Assembly: GCF_004833285.1 (NCBI RefSeq)
Contig: NZ_STFG01000001.1
Location: 527,118-591,117 of the forward strand
Origin: Lampropedia puyangensis
GTDB taxonomy: Bacteria > Pseudomonadota > Gammaproteobacteria > Burkholderiales > Burkholderiaceae_C
Length of the DNA: 64,000 nt
Direction of reading: 5' to 3'
Under the pieces are notes generated by a model. The model worked only from the letters and a program-made list of their open reading frames with translations, was not told the DNA's origin and did no database searches. Below are positions 1 to 9,385 of this stretch, piece by piece (position 1 is the first letter of the stretch; the number at the start of each line of letters is the position of its first letter). The translations under genes and the position numbers were made by a program.

Positions 1-666
<666 letters not shown>

Positions 667-755
667 TTGTGGCTCCATCAGCGGAACCTGTTCACACCTG
701 CGATGCCAATATGGTGGGTGTGAGCGGGTCTCGGTTTTGACGAAAGTAGGCTGTG

Positions 756-1112
756 ATGACAACCGATGCTGTGGCGGCGTTGCTTGAGGACATTCGTGTG
801 TTGGGCGAAAACCAGCATCAATTGGTGCAGACTGTACGAATGCATCTTTGCCACCTTTTTCCTGCGATCAAGGAGGAGGTGAAGTATGGCGGCATCGTGT
901 TTTCGCAGGATGGACCGTTTTGTGGTGTGTATGCCTATACACAGCATGTTTCTGTGGAATTGAGTCAGGGTGCGAAAATCCGCGACGCATGGGGATTTTT
1001 GCAGGGTAGTGGGCAATTTCGGCGGCACCTCAAATTGCGGTGTATGGCGGATGTCGCGCAACAGCATTTGGATGACTATCTTTTGTTGGCGTATCAGGCG
1101 ACCAAACATTGA
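756..1112 (+). CDS. DUF1801 (YdhG-like) domain protein
   Basis: A small soluble protein of 118 residues, with no established biochemical role. The pattern of an N-terminal helix, then KEEVKYGGIVFSQDG and a C-terminal helical end (HLKLRCMADV) fits the DUF1801/YdhG family, which shares the fold of the frataxin-like YdhG proteins. ATG at 756 is chosen because an AGG lies about 7 bases upstream; GTG at 753 is the alternative. It sits alone between leuB and the ExoD-like gene. The family call comes from pattern memory only. Confidence 0.7.
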   Translation: MTTDAVAALLEDIRVLGENQHQLVQTVRMHLCHLFPAIKEEVKYGGIVFSQDGPFCGVYAYTQHVSVELSQGAKIRDAWGFLQGSGQFRRHLKLRCMADVAQQHLDDYLLLAYQATKH

Positions 1113-1269
1113 GATGCAGGCCTTCTGGTTTTCAGAGTGCGCACGCTGCGTTATGTTGCGGTGCCATTAAAGCGGGTTTGGTGGGCGCTGTTTTGCTTTT
1201 TCTCCTGCCCATGAAGGCGCTGGCTTGCTGCTGCGCCATGGCATTACAAAAAAGGCATTAACGCACACT

Positions 1270-1905
1270 ATGAATCGCTCACAAAGTAGTAGCGCTCCTT
1301 CTGATTTATCTGTCAGCGAAGCCATTACGCAGCTGCTGGCAAGTATGGACAAACCGTATTTCACTGCGCGTGAATTGGTGGCCATGATGGGAGATAAAGG
1401 GCTGTTGATGGTTTGTGCATTGATGACCTTGCCCTTTCTGTTTCCTGTCTCCATTCCGGGTGTCTCAACCGTTTTTGGCTTAGCCATTTTGTTGATTGCA
1501 CTGTCCATTAGTGTCGGGCGACTGCCTTGGCTCCCTGCCTTTGTTGCGGATAGGCGCTTGGATGCGGCCAAGCTTAAACCTGTGCTCAAACGTGGCGTGG
1601 CAATTTTGAAAAAACTCGATCGTGTTTTGCGCCCGCAGCGTTTACGTGCGTTGACGGTCGGATTCATGAACAACCTCAATGGTGCCGCGATTATGTTTGC
1701 GGCTGTATTGTTGATGCTGCCTTTGGGCTTAGTGCCTTTTTCCAATACTTTGCCAAGTATTGCCATTTTGTTGCTTGCATTGGGGATCAGCCAGCGCGAT
1801 GGTGTGGTCGTGTTGGGCGGTTATCTGATGATTGCAGGCACTTTGGCTTACTTTAGCTTTCTGGCCTGGGGCGCTTGGCGTGCCGGTAGCCATTTCTTTG
1901 CATAA
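1270..1905 (+). CDS. ExoD-family membrane protein
   Basis: An integral inner-membrane protein of 211 residues resembling ExoD, a family linked in rhizobia to exopolysaccharide production and alkali tolerance. The molecular activity is unknown. After a soluble N-terminal segment there are hydrophobic stretches around residues 50-85, 135-155, 160-175 and 180-205. The segment FLFPVSIPGVST and the loop GRLPWLPAF are typical of the family. The start is set at ATG 1270 (MNRSQ) because the preceding in-frame codons do not look like family sequence. The stop is 22 bases before the LysR gene, so cotranscription with LysR and hisG is possible. Confidence 0.8.
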   Translation: MNRSQSSSAPSDLSVSEAITQLLASMDKPYFTARELVAMMGDKGLLMVCALMTLPFLFPVSIPGVSTVFGLAILLIALSISVGRLPWLPAFVADRRLDAAKLKPVLKRGVAILKKLDRVLRPQRLRALTVGFMNNLNGAAIMFAAVLLMLPLGLVPFSNTLPSIAILLLALGISQRDGVVVLGGYLMIAGTLAYFSFLAWGAWRAGSHFFA

Positions 1906-1927
1906 ATCAATACCAAACGAGTACACC

Positions 1928-2938
1928 ATGAATCGTGCGTTAGAAATGGAAGTATTTGCCGCTGTTGTTGATGCCGGCAGTTTTGTGGGGGCAGGTGATG
2001 TATTGAGCATGTCCAAGGCCGCCGTCTCCAGACATGTGGATGCATTGGAGCGTCGTTTGGGCGTGCGATTGATGCAACGCACCACCCGGAGGCTTTCCTT
2101 GACGCAAGAAGGGGCAGGTTTTTACCACCACTGCAAAGAAGTGCTGGCCGTGATGGATGCGGCTGAAGCTGAGGCCTCATCCAAGGTGCTGGAGCCTTCA
2201 GGCATTGTGCGCATCAATGCACCAGTATCGTTTGGGATTCGTTATCTGACGCCTGTATGGGAGCAACTGCTCAAGCGCCACCCTAAGATTGACATTGAGT
2301 TGTCTCTCACAGATCGCGTGGTCGATTTAATTGATGAAGGTGTGGACTTGTGTGTGCGTATTGGTGAGTTGACTGACTCTTCTTTGGTCAGCAGGCGTTT
2401 TGCCAGCACCAAAGTGGTGGCAGCAGCATCGCCAGCCTACTTGCGCGAATATGGTTGCCCGCAAACGCCTGACGATTTGCGCCAGCACCAAATCATTTCT
2501 TACCGCAATTGGACTGGGCCAGGCCGGGATGAGTGGGCCTTTAGGCCCAAAGAGGGTGGGGCATGGCAAACCGTGAAATTGGCATCTCGCGTTTTCAGTA
2601 ATAGCGGCGATCCGTGCAGACAACTGGCTTTGAGTGACGCTGGTATTGTCTTTCAGCCTGATTTTCTGATTGGGGACGATCTGCGCGCAGGCACGTTGGT
2701 GCATGTGTTGCCTGAATACGATTACGAACGCAGTGAATTGGGCATTTATGCGGTTTATCCTAGCCGCAAGCAATTGCCGCAAAAGGTACGTGCTTTGGTC
2801 AATCTCTTGGTAGAGAGCTTTGCGACGGTGCCATGGGCGCGTGCTGAAGACTTGTCTGCGCCAGCTGTCTCAGCGCCTAAAATAGCGCCTTCAAGTCGCC
2901 GCACCAAGGCAGCGACATCACAAGAGAAACAACCATGA
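1928..2938 (+). CDS. LysR-family transcriptional regulator
   Basis: A DNA-binding regulator of 336 residues. Residues 1-60 form the winged helix-turn-helix ([18 protein letters not shown]), and residues about 90-300 form the effector-binding LysR substrate domain. The signal it senses cannot be read from sequence. The tail after about residue 305 is Ala/Ser/Pro/Lys-rich and probably disordered. The stop codon overlaps the hisG start in an ATGA arrangement, so translation of the two genes is probably coupled. That is unusual because LysR genes are more often divergent from their targets. The start is ATG 1928; the open frame upstream overlaps the ExoD gene. Confidence 0.92.
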   Translation: MNRALEMEVFAAVVDAGSFVGAGDVLSMSKAAVSRHVDALERRLGVRLMQRTTRRLSLTQEGAGFYHHCKEVLAVMDAAEAEASSKVLEPSGIVRINAPVSFGIRYLTPVWEQLLKRHPKIDIELSLTDRVVDLIDEGVDLCVRIGELTDSSLVSRRFASTKVVAAASPAYLREYGCPQTPDDLRQHQIISYRNWTGPGRDEWAFRPKEGGAWQTVKLASRVFSNSGDPCRQLALSDAGIVFQPDFLIGDDLRAGTLVHVLPEYDYERSELGIYAVYPSRKQLPQKVRALVNLLVESFATVPWARAEDLSAPAVSAPKIAPSSRRTKAATSQEKQP

Positions 2939-3576
2939 TTACTTTGGCCCTCTCCAAAGGGCGAATTTTTGAGGAAACTTTGCCGCTGCTTGCCGCCGCT
3001 GGCATTGAAGTTCTCGAAGATCCGGAAAAATCCCGCAAACTCATTTTGCCGACCAACCGTGCCGATGTGCGCGTGGTGTTGGTGCGCGCCAGCGATGTGC
3101 CTACCTACGTTCAGTTCGGTGGCGCTGATATTGGTGTTGCAGGTAAAGACGTGTTGATTGAGCATGGAGGAGAAGGCCTCTACCAACCGTTGGATTTGAA
3201 GATCGCCAAGTGCCATGTGAGTGTGGCCGTGCCCGCAGGTTTTGACTATGCCTATGCGGTGCGCCAAGGCGCTCGTCTACGCGTGGCCACTAAATACACC
3301 GCCATTGCGCGTGAGTTCTTCGCACAAAAAGGTGTGCATGTGGATTTGGTCAAGCTATACGGCAGCATGGAGCTGGCGCCTTTGACCGGTATGGCCGATG
3401 CGATTGTGGATTTGGTCTCTACCGGCAATACGTTGCGTGCCAACAATTTGGTTGAGGTGGAGCGCATCATGGAGATCAGTTCGCAATTGGTTGTTAACCA
3501 GGCGGCATTGCGCCTCAAACAAGCCCAATTACGCCCGCTTATTGACGTGTTTGCGCAGGCTTCTCCAAAAAACTGA
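2935..3576 (+). CDS. hisG: ATP phosphoribosyltransferase, short catalytic form
   Basis: Joins ATP and PRPP in the first step of histidine biosynthesis. At 213 residues it is the short form, which lacks the C-terminal regulatory domain and needs the HisZ subunit for activity and feedback control. HisZ is not in this window. Visible motifs are [16 protein letters not shown] at the N terminus, [10 protein letters not shown], and the PRPP-binding loop [14 protein letters not shown] near residue 160. It overlaps the upstream LysR gene by 4 bases and lies 110 bases before hisD. Confidence 0.96.
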   Translation: MITLALSKGRIFEETLPLLAAAGIEVLEDPEKSRKLILPTNRADVRVVLVRASDVPTYVQFGGADIGVAGKDVLIEHGGEGLYQPLDLKIAKCHVSVAVPAGFDYAYAVRQGARLRVATKYTAIAREFFAQKGVHVDLVKLYGSMELAPLTGMADAIVDLVSTGNTLRANNLVEVERIMEISSQLVVNQAALRLKQAQLRPLIDVFAQASPKN

Positions 3577-3686
3577 TATACCGTTGCAGCTATTGAGCCA
3601 AGTCAGGCAATCAGTGGCACGGTACAAACAATGCCTTTCATAGTATGCGCTGCTGCCAAGCGCATGACTTTTCATAGATCCACACC

Positions 3687-5003
3687 ATGACCTTCCAAGC
3701 ACGCCCATTGCGTTTATCGACGCAGCAAGACGATTTTGAAGCCCAGTTCCAAAAGCGATTGCACTGGTCTGCAGAGACAGATACCGAGATTGAGCAGCGC
3801 GTTGCAGACATTCTCAAAGCGGTTGCGCAAGAGGGTGATGCTGCCGTGCTGGGCTTTACCGCACGTTTTGATGGATTGCCTGCCACTTCTGTAGTGCAGT
3901 TGGAACTAACACAAGCGGAATTGAAAGCGGCCTTTGATGGCTTGCCTGAACAACAGCGAAACGCCTTGCAGCAAGCTGCAGCGCGTATTCGTAGCTACCA
4001 CCAGGCACAAAAGAAGGCTTCTGGCGAGAGCTGGTCGTACCGCGATGAAGATGGCAGCTTGTTGGGGCAAAAAGTCACTCCTTTGGATCGCGTTGGTATT
4101 TACGTGCCGGGCGGCAAAGCCGCCTATCCTTCCAGCGTGTTGATGAATGCCATTCCTGCCAATGTTGCCGGTGTGCAAGAGATCATCATGGTGGTGCCCA
4201 CCCCGCGTGGGGAAAAAAATCCTTTGGTATTGGCTGCAGCCTATGTGGCAGGTGTCAGTCGTGCGTTCACTATTGGCGGTGCCCAAGCGGTTGGTGCTTT
4301 GGCCTACGGCACCGCCACTATTCCCAAAGTGGACAAAATCACTGGCCCCGGCAATGCCTATGTTGCCAGTGCGAAAAAACGCGTTTTTGGCTTGGTTGGC
4401 ATTGACATGATTGCAGGGCCCAGCGAAATTCTGGTGCTTGCCGATGGCTCCACACCTGCCGATTGGGTCGCCATGGACTTGTTTTCTCAGGCAGAACACG
4501 ATGAGCTCGCGCAAAGCATTTTGCTGTGCCCAGATGCGGCCTACATTGATGCCGTTCAGGAGGCCATTGATCGCTTGTTGCCGACCTTGCCGCGCGCGGA
4601 AATTATTGCCAAGAGCTTGAATGGGCGAGGCGCCTTGATTCATACCCGTTCTATGCAAGAGGCCTGTGAGATCAGCAACCGCATTGCTCCGGAGCATTTG
4701 GAGGTATCCAGTCACGAACCCCACCGTTGGGAGCCGGCGCTGCGCCATGCGGGAGCTATTTTCTTGGGAGCCTATACCAGCGAGAGTTTGGGCGACTATT
4801 GCGCAGGCCCAAACCATGTATTGCCTACAAGCGGAACAGCCAGGTTCTCTTCCCCTTTGTCCGTGATGGATTTCCAAAAGCGCAGCTCTATCATTGAAGT
4901 AAGTGCGGATGGCGCCCAAAAGCTCGGGCCTATTGCCCATATTTTGGCTGAGGGTGAAGGGTTGCAGGCCCACGGGCAAGCTGCGGTTTTGCGCTTGCGC
5001 TGA
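3687..5003 (+). CDS. hisD: Histidinol dehydrogenase
   Basis: Performs the last two oxidations of histidine biosynthesis, histidinol to histidine, using NAD+ and Zn2+. The 438 residues match the usual family length. The zinc and catalytic region is clear: [22 protein letters not shown] with the Gln and His ligands, and the Glu-His pair in RIAPEHLE. The start is ATG 3687. A strong terminator lies 25 bases after the stop, so hisC, hisB and the other his genes are not attached here and must lie elsewhere. Confidence 0.97.
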   Translation: MTFQARPLRLSTQQDDFEAQFQKRLHWSAETDTEIEQRVADILKAVAQEGDAAVLGFTARFDGLPATSVVQLELTQAELKAAFDGLPEQQRNALQQAAARIRSYHQAQKKASGESWSYRDEDGSLLGQKVTPLDRVGIYVPGGKAAYPSSVLMNAIPANVAGVQEIIMVVPTPRGEKNPLVLAAAYVAGVSRAFTIGGAQAVGALAYGTATIPKVDKITGPGNAYVASAKKRVFGLVGIDMIAGPSEILVLADGSTPADWVAMDLFSQAEHDELAQSILLCPDAAYIDAVQEAIDRLLPTLPRAEIIAKSLNGRGALIHTRSMQEACEISNRIAPEHLEVSSHEPHRWEPALRHAGAIFLGAYTSESLGDYCAGPNHVLPTSGTARFSSPLSVMDFQKRSSIIEVSADGAQKLGPIAHILAEGEGLQAHGQAAVLRLR

Positions 5004-5025
5004 ACAACAAGAGTTGAAAAAAAAG

Positions 5026-5058
5026 AAAGGCACCAAAAAGGTGCCTTTTATTTTTTTG
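5026..5058 (+). terminator. Rho-independent terminator after hisD
   Basis: A 9-bp perfect stem, AAAGGCACC (5026-5034) with GGTGCCTTT (5040-5048) around an AAAAA loop, is followed by a T-rich run. It closes the LysR-hisG-hisD unit. Confidence 0.93.
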
Positions 5059-5542
5059 TTTTTGATATCCGTTGTAGTTCGTTTTTTTAGGTTGGATTCG
5101 CCATGGTATTTTTTCTGACACTAGGTGCATTTGGCGAGTTTGTCTCCTCGGCCTCTCAATCAGCTGGGATAGTTTGATGGCTATCCGCTGTGAGTGGATG
5201 GACTATAGGTCAATGCACCTTTTTGGGTTATTGGTGCTTACCCTTTAATGTGCATATTTATGTGACATTTTTGTGAATGTCCTGTGCAGAGTCCCATCAA
5301 CTGCATGGTGATCGCGGTGAACCTGTGATTGGTTAAATGGAAAACTGGAACGTATTTTTTGACACCAGAGTTGCGTCTACAACTCAAAGCTATTGAGCTT
5401 GCGATGCGCGTTTTCCAGACTGATACTTGGTGCCTGGATGGAGAGTTGACACATTCGTTTCTGGGCTTTGCTTGTATAGGCAATAATAGACTGGCTAGTT
5501 AGATCGTGCACACGTTCTAAGAACCCTATCCCATTCTTTTTA
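5059..5542. other. Intergenic region between hisD terminator and mla genes
   Basis: No convincing gene in about 480 bases. Two TTGACA hexamers (5359-5364 and 5446-5451) look like -35 boxes on the plus strand, but neither has a good -10 box 16-18 bases on. The promoter of the lipid-transport operon should lie here. The short open frames on the minus strand show no family resemblance. Confidence 0.5.
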
Positions 5543-6682
5543 TTGAGTGAGTTTTTCTTGAGTTCAACACCCCAGCTAAACATTCAAGCATTGGAGAAGC
5601 GGCAATGTGTTCGCTTGTCCGGGAATTGGGGCGCTGCGTCGGTGAGTCAGCGCGCGGTTTGGCGTCAACTCAAAGGAGCTTTGCACAGCGCTGCACAGTT
5701 GCATGATGCCGAGTGGGATTTGACGGATGCGCAGGGTTTTGACCATGTTGCTGCGCAACTATTGTGGGAGATGTGGCGCCAACGCATGCCGGCACAATTG
5801 CATGGCACAGAAAGTCAGAAAGCAATCGTTGAGCGTGTTGCTAAATTGACGGTCAACACACAGGTGAAAGCAGAGTCTGGTGGTGTTGCACAGGGTGTTT
5901 CACTTCTCGGTCAATTCGCCTTGGGTGGCTTGTCGCATGCCAAAGGGATGCTCGAGCTGGTTGGTCAACTGCTGCTTGATGCCATTCAATTGGTGCACAG
6001 GCCATTGCGCGGCCCTTGGCATGATTTCTCCGGGCATGTGTTTCGTATGGGGGCACAGGCCTTGCCAATTACGGCTTTGGTTGGTTTTTTGATTGGCGTT
6101 GTCATCGCTTATTTGCTGGCTTTGCAATTGCGACAGTTTGGAGCAGATGCTTTTATTGTCGATATTCTCGGCATTTCCATCACGCGTGAGCTTGGCCCTT
6201 TGTTGGCCGCGATTTTGGTTGCAGGGCGCTCTGGCTCAGCCATCACGGCCCAAATTGGGGTGATGCGCGTGAATGAAGAGCTTGATGCCATGCGGGTGAT
6301 GGGAATTCCGCAAGGCTTTCGTCTGGTATTGCCACGAGCCATGGCGTTGGCATTGGCGATGCCTTTGGTTAGCCTCTGGACTACGATGGCTGCCTTGGTG
6401 GGGGGCGTGTGGGCGGCAGACATGTCGCTGAATATTTCCCCTGCATTTTTCGTTCAAACATTGCCGGCTGCAGTGGATGTGGCCAATCTGTGGTTGGCAA
6501 TGGCCAAGTCAGTGGTGTTTGGGTTGGCCATTGCTTTGGTGGGGAGCCATTGGGGGCTTTGGGTCAAACCCAATACCGAGAGTCTGGGCAGTGGTACCAC
6601 GGCGTCGGTGGTTACTTCGATCACGGCAGTGATAGTGATTGATGCTGTGTTTGCCATTATTTTCAGAAACGTGGGGTTTTAA
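5543..6682 (+). CDS. mlaE: MlaE-type lipid ABC permease with N-terminal STAS domain
   Basis: The inner-membrane permease of an MCE/Mla-type transporter, which moves phospholipid between the inner membrane and the periplasm. Residues about 15-110 look like a STAS domain (LSGNWGAAS, then LTDAQGFDHVAAQLLWEM), the part supplied by separate MlaB in E. coli. Residues about 130-379 are the permease with five or so membrane segments and the family motif NEELDAMRVMGIP, matching the ATPase-coupling helix. No ATG lies between the upstream in-frame stop (5477-5479) and the STAS domain. TTG at 5543 or TTG at 5558 must be used, and the second has GAG 6 bases before it. The ATPase gene follows 3 bases after the stop. 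Confidence 0.9.
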   Translation: MSEFFLSSTPQLNIQALEKRQCVRLSGNWGAASVSQRAVWRQLKGALHSAAQLHDAEWDLTDAQGFDHVAAQLLWEMWRQRMPAQLHGTESQKAIVERVAKLTVNTQVKAESGGVAQGVSLLGQFALGGLSHAKGMLELVGQLLLDAIQLVHRPLRGPWHDFSGHVFRMGAQALPITALVGFLIGVVIAYLLALQLRQFGADAFIVDILGISITRELGPLLAAILVAGRSGSAITAQIGVMRVNEELDAMRVMGIPQGFRLVLPRAMALALAMPLVSLWTTMAALVGGVWAADMSLNISPAFFVQTLPAAVDVANLWLAMAKSVVFGLAIALVGSHWGLWVKPNTESLGSGTTASVVTSITAVIVIDAVFAIIFRNVGF

Positions 6683-6685
6683 GGC

Positions 6686-7516
6686 ATGAACCGCACTTTG
6701 GATCAACACGCGCAAACTGGCTCAGATGGGCAGTCAGAAGATATTTTGGTGGATGTCGACCATATTTCGACGGTTTTTGGGCAGGGAGCTTCTGCTTTTT
6801 CGGTGCATGAGAATTTGGACTTGAAAGTCCGCCGTGGCGAAATCATGACCATTGTGGGTGGCTCAGGCACGGGTAAAACAGTGCTTTTGCGCCATATTCT
6901 GGGTTTGACCAAGCCAAGTGCTGGTGTGGTGCGTATCAATGGTATTCCTGCCCATGCCTTGCCGGCTGAGGGCGCATCAGCGCGCATGGGGATGCTGTTC
7001 CAGCATGGTGCCCTGTTTTCTGCATTCAACGTGCTGGACAATGTGGCCTTTGCTTTGCGTGAGCAGGACAGCTTGCCGGACGCGGTTGTACGAGATGCGG
7101 CAATCGTGAAGCTGCAGATGGTTGGCCTCAAACCCGAACATGCGTTGCGTATGCCTTCGGATTTGTCTGGCGGTATGATCAAACGCGTAGCTCTGGCACG
7201 TGCCTTGATCATGGATCCACCGCTTTTGCTTCTCGATGAACCCACTGCAGGTCTTGATCCGCGGGGCTCAGATGAGTTTTGCGAATTGCTGCTTGAAGTG
7301 CATCAAGAGTTGGGTTTGACGGTGGTGATGGTGACCCATGATCTGGATACGCTGTATGCCCTCAGCACACGTGTTGCGGTACTCGCGGAGAAGAAAGTCA
7401 TTGTGGAAGGTCCACCTAAAGAGGTGATCACTTTCAAACACCCTTTTATTGAACAGTTTTTTCTTGGCGAGCGTGGTTTGCGCGCGCTCGAACCAGCCCC
7501 CGTGGCAAAACCATAA
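6686..7516 (+). CDS. mlaF: MlaF-type lipid ABC transporter ATPase
   Basis: Cytoplasmic ATPase that powers the MCE lipid transporter together with the permease before it. It has 276 residues. Walker A is GGSGTGKT (about residues 58-65), the signature is LSGGMIKRVALARAL, Walker B is LLLLDEP, and the switch His is in MVTHDLDTL. The Gly-Gly-Met form of the signature is typical of MlaF rather than importer ATPases. The MlaD-like gene follows 26 bases later. Confidence 0.95.
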   Translation: MNRTLDQHAQTGSDGQSEDILVDVDHISTVFGQGASAFSVHENLDLKVRRGEIMTIVGGSGTGKTVLLRHILGLTKPSAGVVRINGIPAHALPAEGASARMGMLFQHGALFSAFNVLDNVAFALREQDSLPDAVVRDAAIVKLQMVGLKPEHALRMPSDLSGGMIKRVALARALIMDPPLLLLDEPTAGLDPRGSDEFCELLLEVHQELGLTVVMVTHDLDTLYALSTRVAVLAEKKVIVEGPPKEVITFKHPFIEQFFLGERGLRALEPAPVAKP

Positions 7517-7542
7517 GGCCATAGAGCTAGAGGACATCGTGC

Positions 7543-8508
7543 ATGGAAAACAAATCACACGCTATTGCGGCTGGCGTATTTGTCTTGAGTTTGGTTGTTG
7601 TGCTGGCATTTTTGGCCGTATGGCTTACGCGCGACCAAGGCAGTTACAACACCTATGAATTGTCGACTCCACAAGCGGTCACCGGATTGCAGCCTCAGGC
7701 CCCAGTTCGTTATAAAGGCGTAGCCGTTGGTCGAGTGAGTTACATCGGTTTTGACAAGGATGAACCAGGCCATGTGCTCATTCGGGTATTGGTGGACGAC
7801 ACTACGCCAGTGACAGAAACCACCTTTGCGACGTTGGGCTATCAAGGTGTGACAGGCCTGGCGTACATTGATTTGGATGATGCCAAAGAGTCTTTGCGGG
7901 ATTTGGGGCGCACATCCAGAGGCTATAGGCGCTTGCCAATGCGGCAGTCCAACCTGAGTCAGTTGGCTGCGATGGGGCCGGAACTCTTTGGCGAAGTGCA
8001 AGAAACACTGACACGCGTGAAAACGCTATTGAGTGATGACAACCAGCGTGTCTTGATTGGCACGGTCTCCAGTTTTGGGCAGGCGGCCCACAATACCTCA
8101 GTGTTGGTTGAACAGCTCAATCAAAGCTGGAATAAGGATTTGGCGCCAGCGATTACCCAATTGAGCGGTGATGTTCAGCGCAACATGGCTTCGCTGGAAA
8201 AAACAGCACACAGTATCAGTCTGATGAGCCGTGAAATTGCCGCTGTTGCCAAGCAAGTGGGGCAAGAAGGAGGAGCGGTTGACCAGTTGAGTGTGACGGC
8301 CCAGTCGTTTGAAGGGGTTGCCAACGATATCAATAGCAACACCTTGCCGCGCCTGCAGAGCACGATGGATGAGGTCAGTGCCGCTATGCGCGAAGTCAAG
8401 CAATTGGCCAGTGGCCTGAGTGAAAGCCCACAAGCCTTTATTTTTGGCCCTAATGTTGGCCAACCTGGGCCGGGTGAACCAGGCTTTGTTGCTCCAGTCG
8501 GGCATTGA
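7543..8508 (+). CDS. mlaD: MlaD-like MCE-domain protein
   Basis: Membrane-anchored periplasmic MCE protein of 321 residues, expected to form the lipid-conducting ring bound to the permease. Residues about 8-30 are a membrane anchor. Residues about 38-115 form the MCE domain (VTGLQPQAPVRYKGVAVGRV, then LGYQGVTGLAYIDL). The remaining C-terminal part is long and helical, with many Gln and Ser residues, and may form an extended coiled coil as in longer MCE proteins. No mlaC gene follows; a PqiC-like lipoprotein gene takes its place. Confidence 0.93.
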   Translation: MENKSHAIAAGVFVLSLVVVLAFLAVWLTRDQGSYNTYELSTPQAVTGLQPQAPVRYKGVAVGRVSYIGFDKDEPGHVLIRVLVDDTTPVTETTFATLGYQGVTGLAYIDLDDAKESLRDLGRTSRGYRRLPMRQSNLSQLAAMGPELFGEVQETLTRVKTLLSDDNQRVLIGTVSSFGQAAHNTSVLVEQLNQSWNKDLAPAITQLSGDVQRNMASLEKTAHSISLMSREIAAVAKQVGQEGGAVDQLSVTAQSFEGVANDINSNTLPRLQSTMDEVSAAMREVKQLASGLSESPQAFIFGPNVGQPGPGEPGFVAPVGH

Positions 8509-8544
8509 GCTAGTCGAGAGTGGAACGAATCAAGGAGTTTTTTT

Positions 8545-9339
8545 ATGCCTATGCCACAAGCTAAAACTACAGGTAAGAGCCTTTTAGCAGCACAGATTGC
8601 GGATGTTGCTTCTTCAGCAAACTTACGGCAACGCTCGGTAGCAGTTAGTGCGGTTGTGGCTATGGTATGGGCGTTGCAGGGGTGCAGTGCACTGCCAGCG
8701 CCTCAAGCGGCCCCTGCTCTTTATGATTTTGGCTCTGTCGTGGCAGTTGCCGCCCCCTCTATCGTCGGTGCTGATTCAGGTCATCAAGGCCTTTTGCTGC
8801 GGCCTGTCTATTTGGCTGAAGTCACAGCCCAAGGTCTGCCAGACAATAGCCAGATCATGTTATACCGCCTTCGGTATTCAGAAGACTTGCAGTTACGTGG
8901 CTACCAGAAAGCCCGTTGGAGTCAACCAGTCGAGCAGTTGGTTGAACAGCAATTGCGTAGCCAATTGGCACGCAGCCGCCCAGTGTTGTCTGATCGCTTG
9001 AATGTGAGTTTTGGACGCAATGCGCAATCTGCCCCTGCTATTGCCTATGTCAATCTGATACATTTTGAGCAGGCGTTTACTGGGCCATCAACCAGCCAGG
9101 CAGAGGTTCAGGCGCAAGTAACCGTGGTTGAACCGAGTCCGCAAGGCGACCGTTTGTTAGGGCAGAAGCGTTTTGACTACAGCAATGCTGCTCCGTCTGC
9201 AGATGCAGTTGGCGGGGCGAGGGCTTTGGCGCAGGCGGCTGCGCAATTGTCTTTAGATGTGGATGCGTGGATCACAACGATTTTGAATTCAACGCCCCCG
9301 TCGTCAGGCGTGGAATTTGTGCCTTCTCAGTCGCGCTGA
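8545..9339 (+). CDS. ABC-type transport auxiliary lipoprotein (PqiC-like)
   Basis: A lipoprotein of 264 residues, probably attached to the outer membrane and working with the MCE transporter. After an unusually long leader the hydrophobic stretch ends in a lipobox (LQGC, Cys near residue 47). The body matches the ABC_trans_aux/PqiC pattern: YDFG at its start, LYRLRY, RWSQPVEQLVEQQLR and a late segment on removing or storing the substrate. AAGGAG sits 9 bases before ATG 8545. It is the last gene of the four-gene lipid transport operon, a layout also seen in PqiABC systems. Confidence 0.85.
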   Translation: MPMPQAKTTGKSLLAAQIADVASSANLRQRSVAVSAVVAMVWALQGCSALPAPQAAPALYDFGSVVAVAAPSIVGADSGHQGLLLRPVYLAEVTAQGLPDNSQIMLYRLRYSEDLQLRGYQKARWSQPVEQLVEQQLRSQLARSRPVLSDRLNVSFGRNAQSAPAIAYVNLIHFEQAFTGPSTSQAEVQAQVTVVEPSPQGDRLLGQKRFDYSNAAPSADAVGGARALAQAAAQLSLDVDAWITTILNSTPPSSGVEFVPSQSR

Positions 9340-9385
9340 TGGCCTCTTGGCCATAGCTTAAGAAGGGTTCAAGGGTGTGGTGCAG

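Noticed and set aside
3906..5036. Long minus-strand open frame of 376 codons
   Set aside because: It is the antisense shadow of hisD, which has complete family motifs.
5359..5451. Two TTGACA boxes upstream of the mla genes
   Set aside because: Neither is followed by a -10 box at acceptable spacing, so no promoter is called.
9339..9354. Hairpin ATGGCC-TCTT-GGCCAT at the lipoprotein/LldD junction
   Set aside because: Stem of six pairs with no T run on either strand; too weak for a terminator call.
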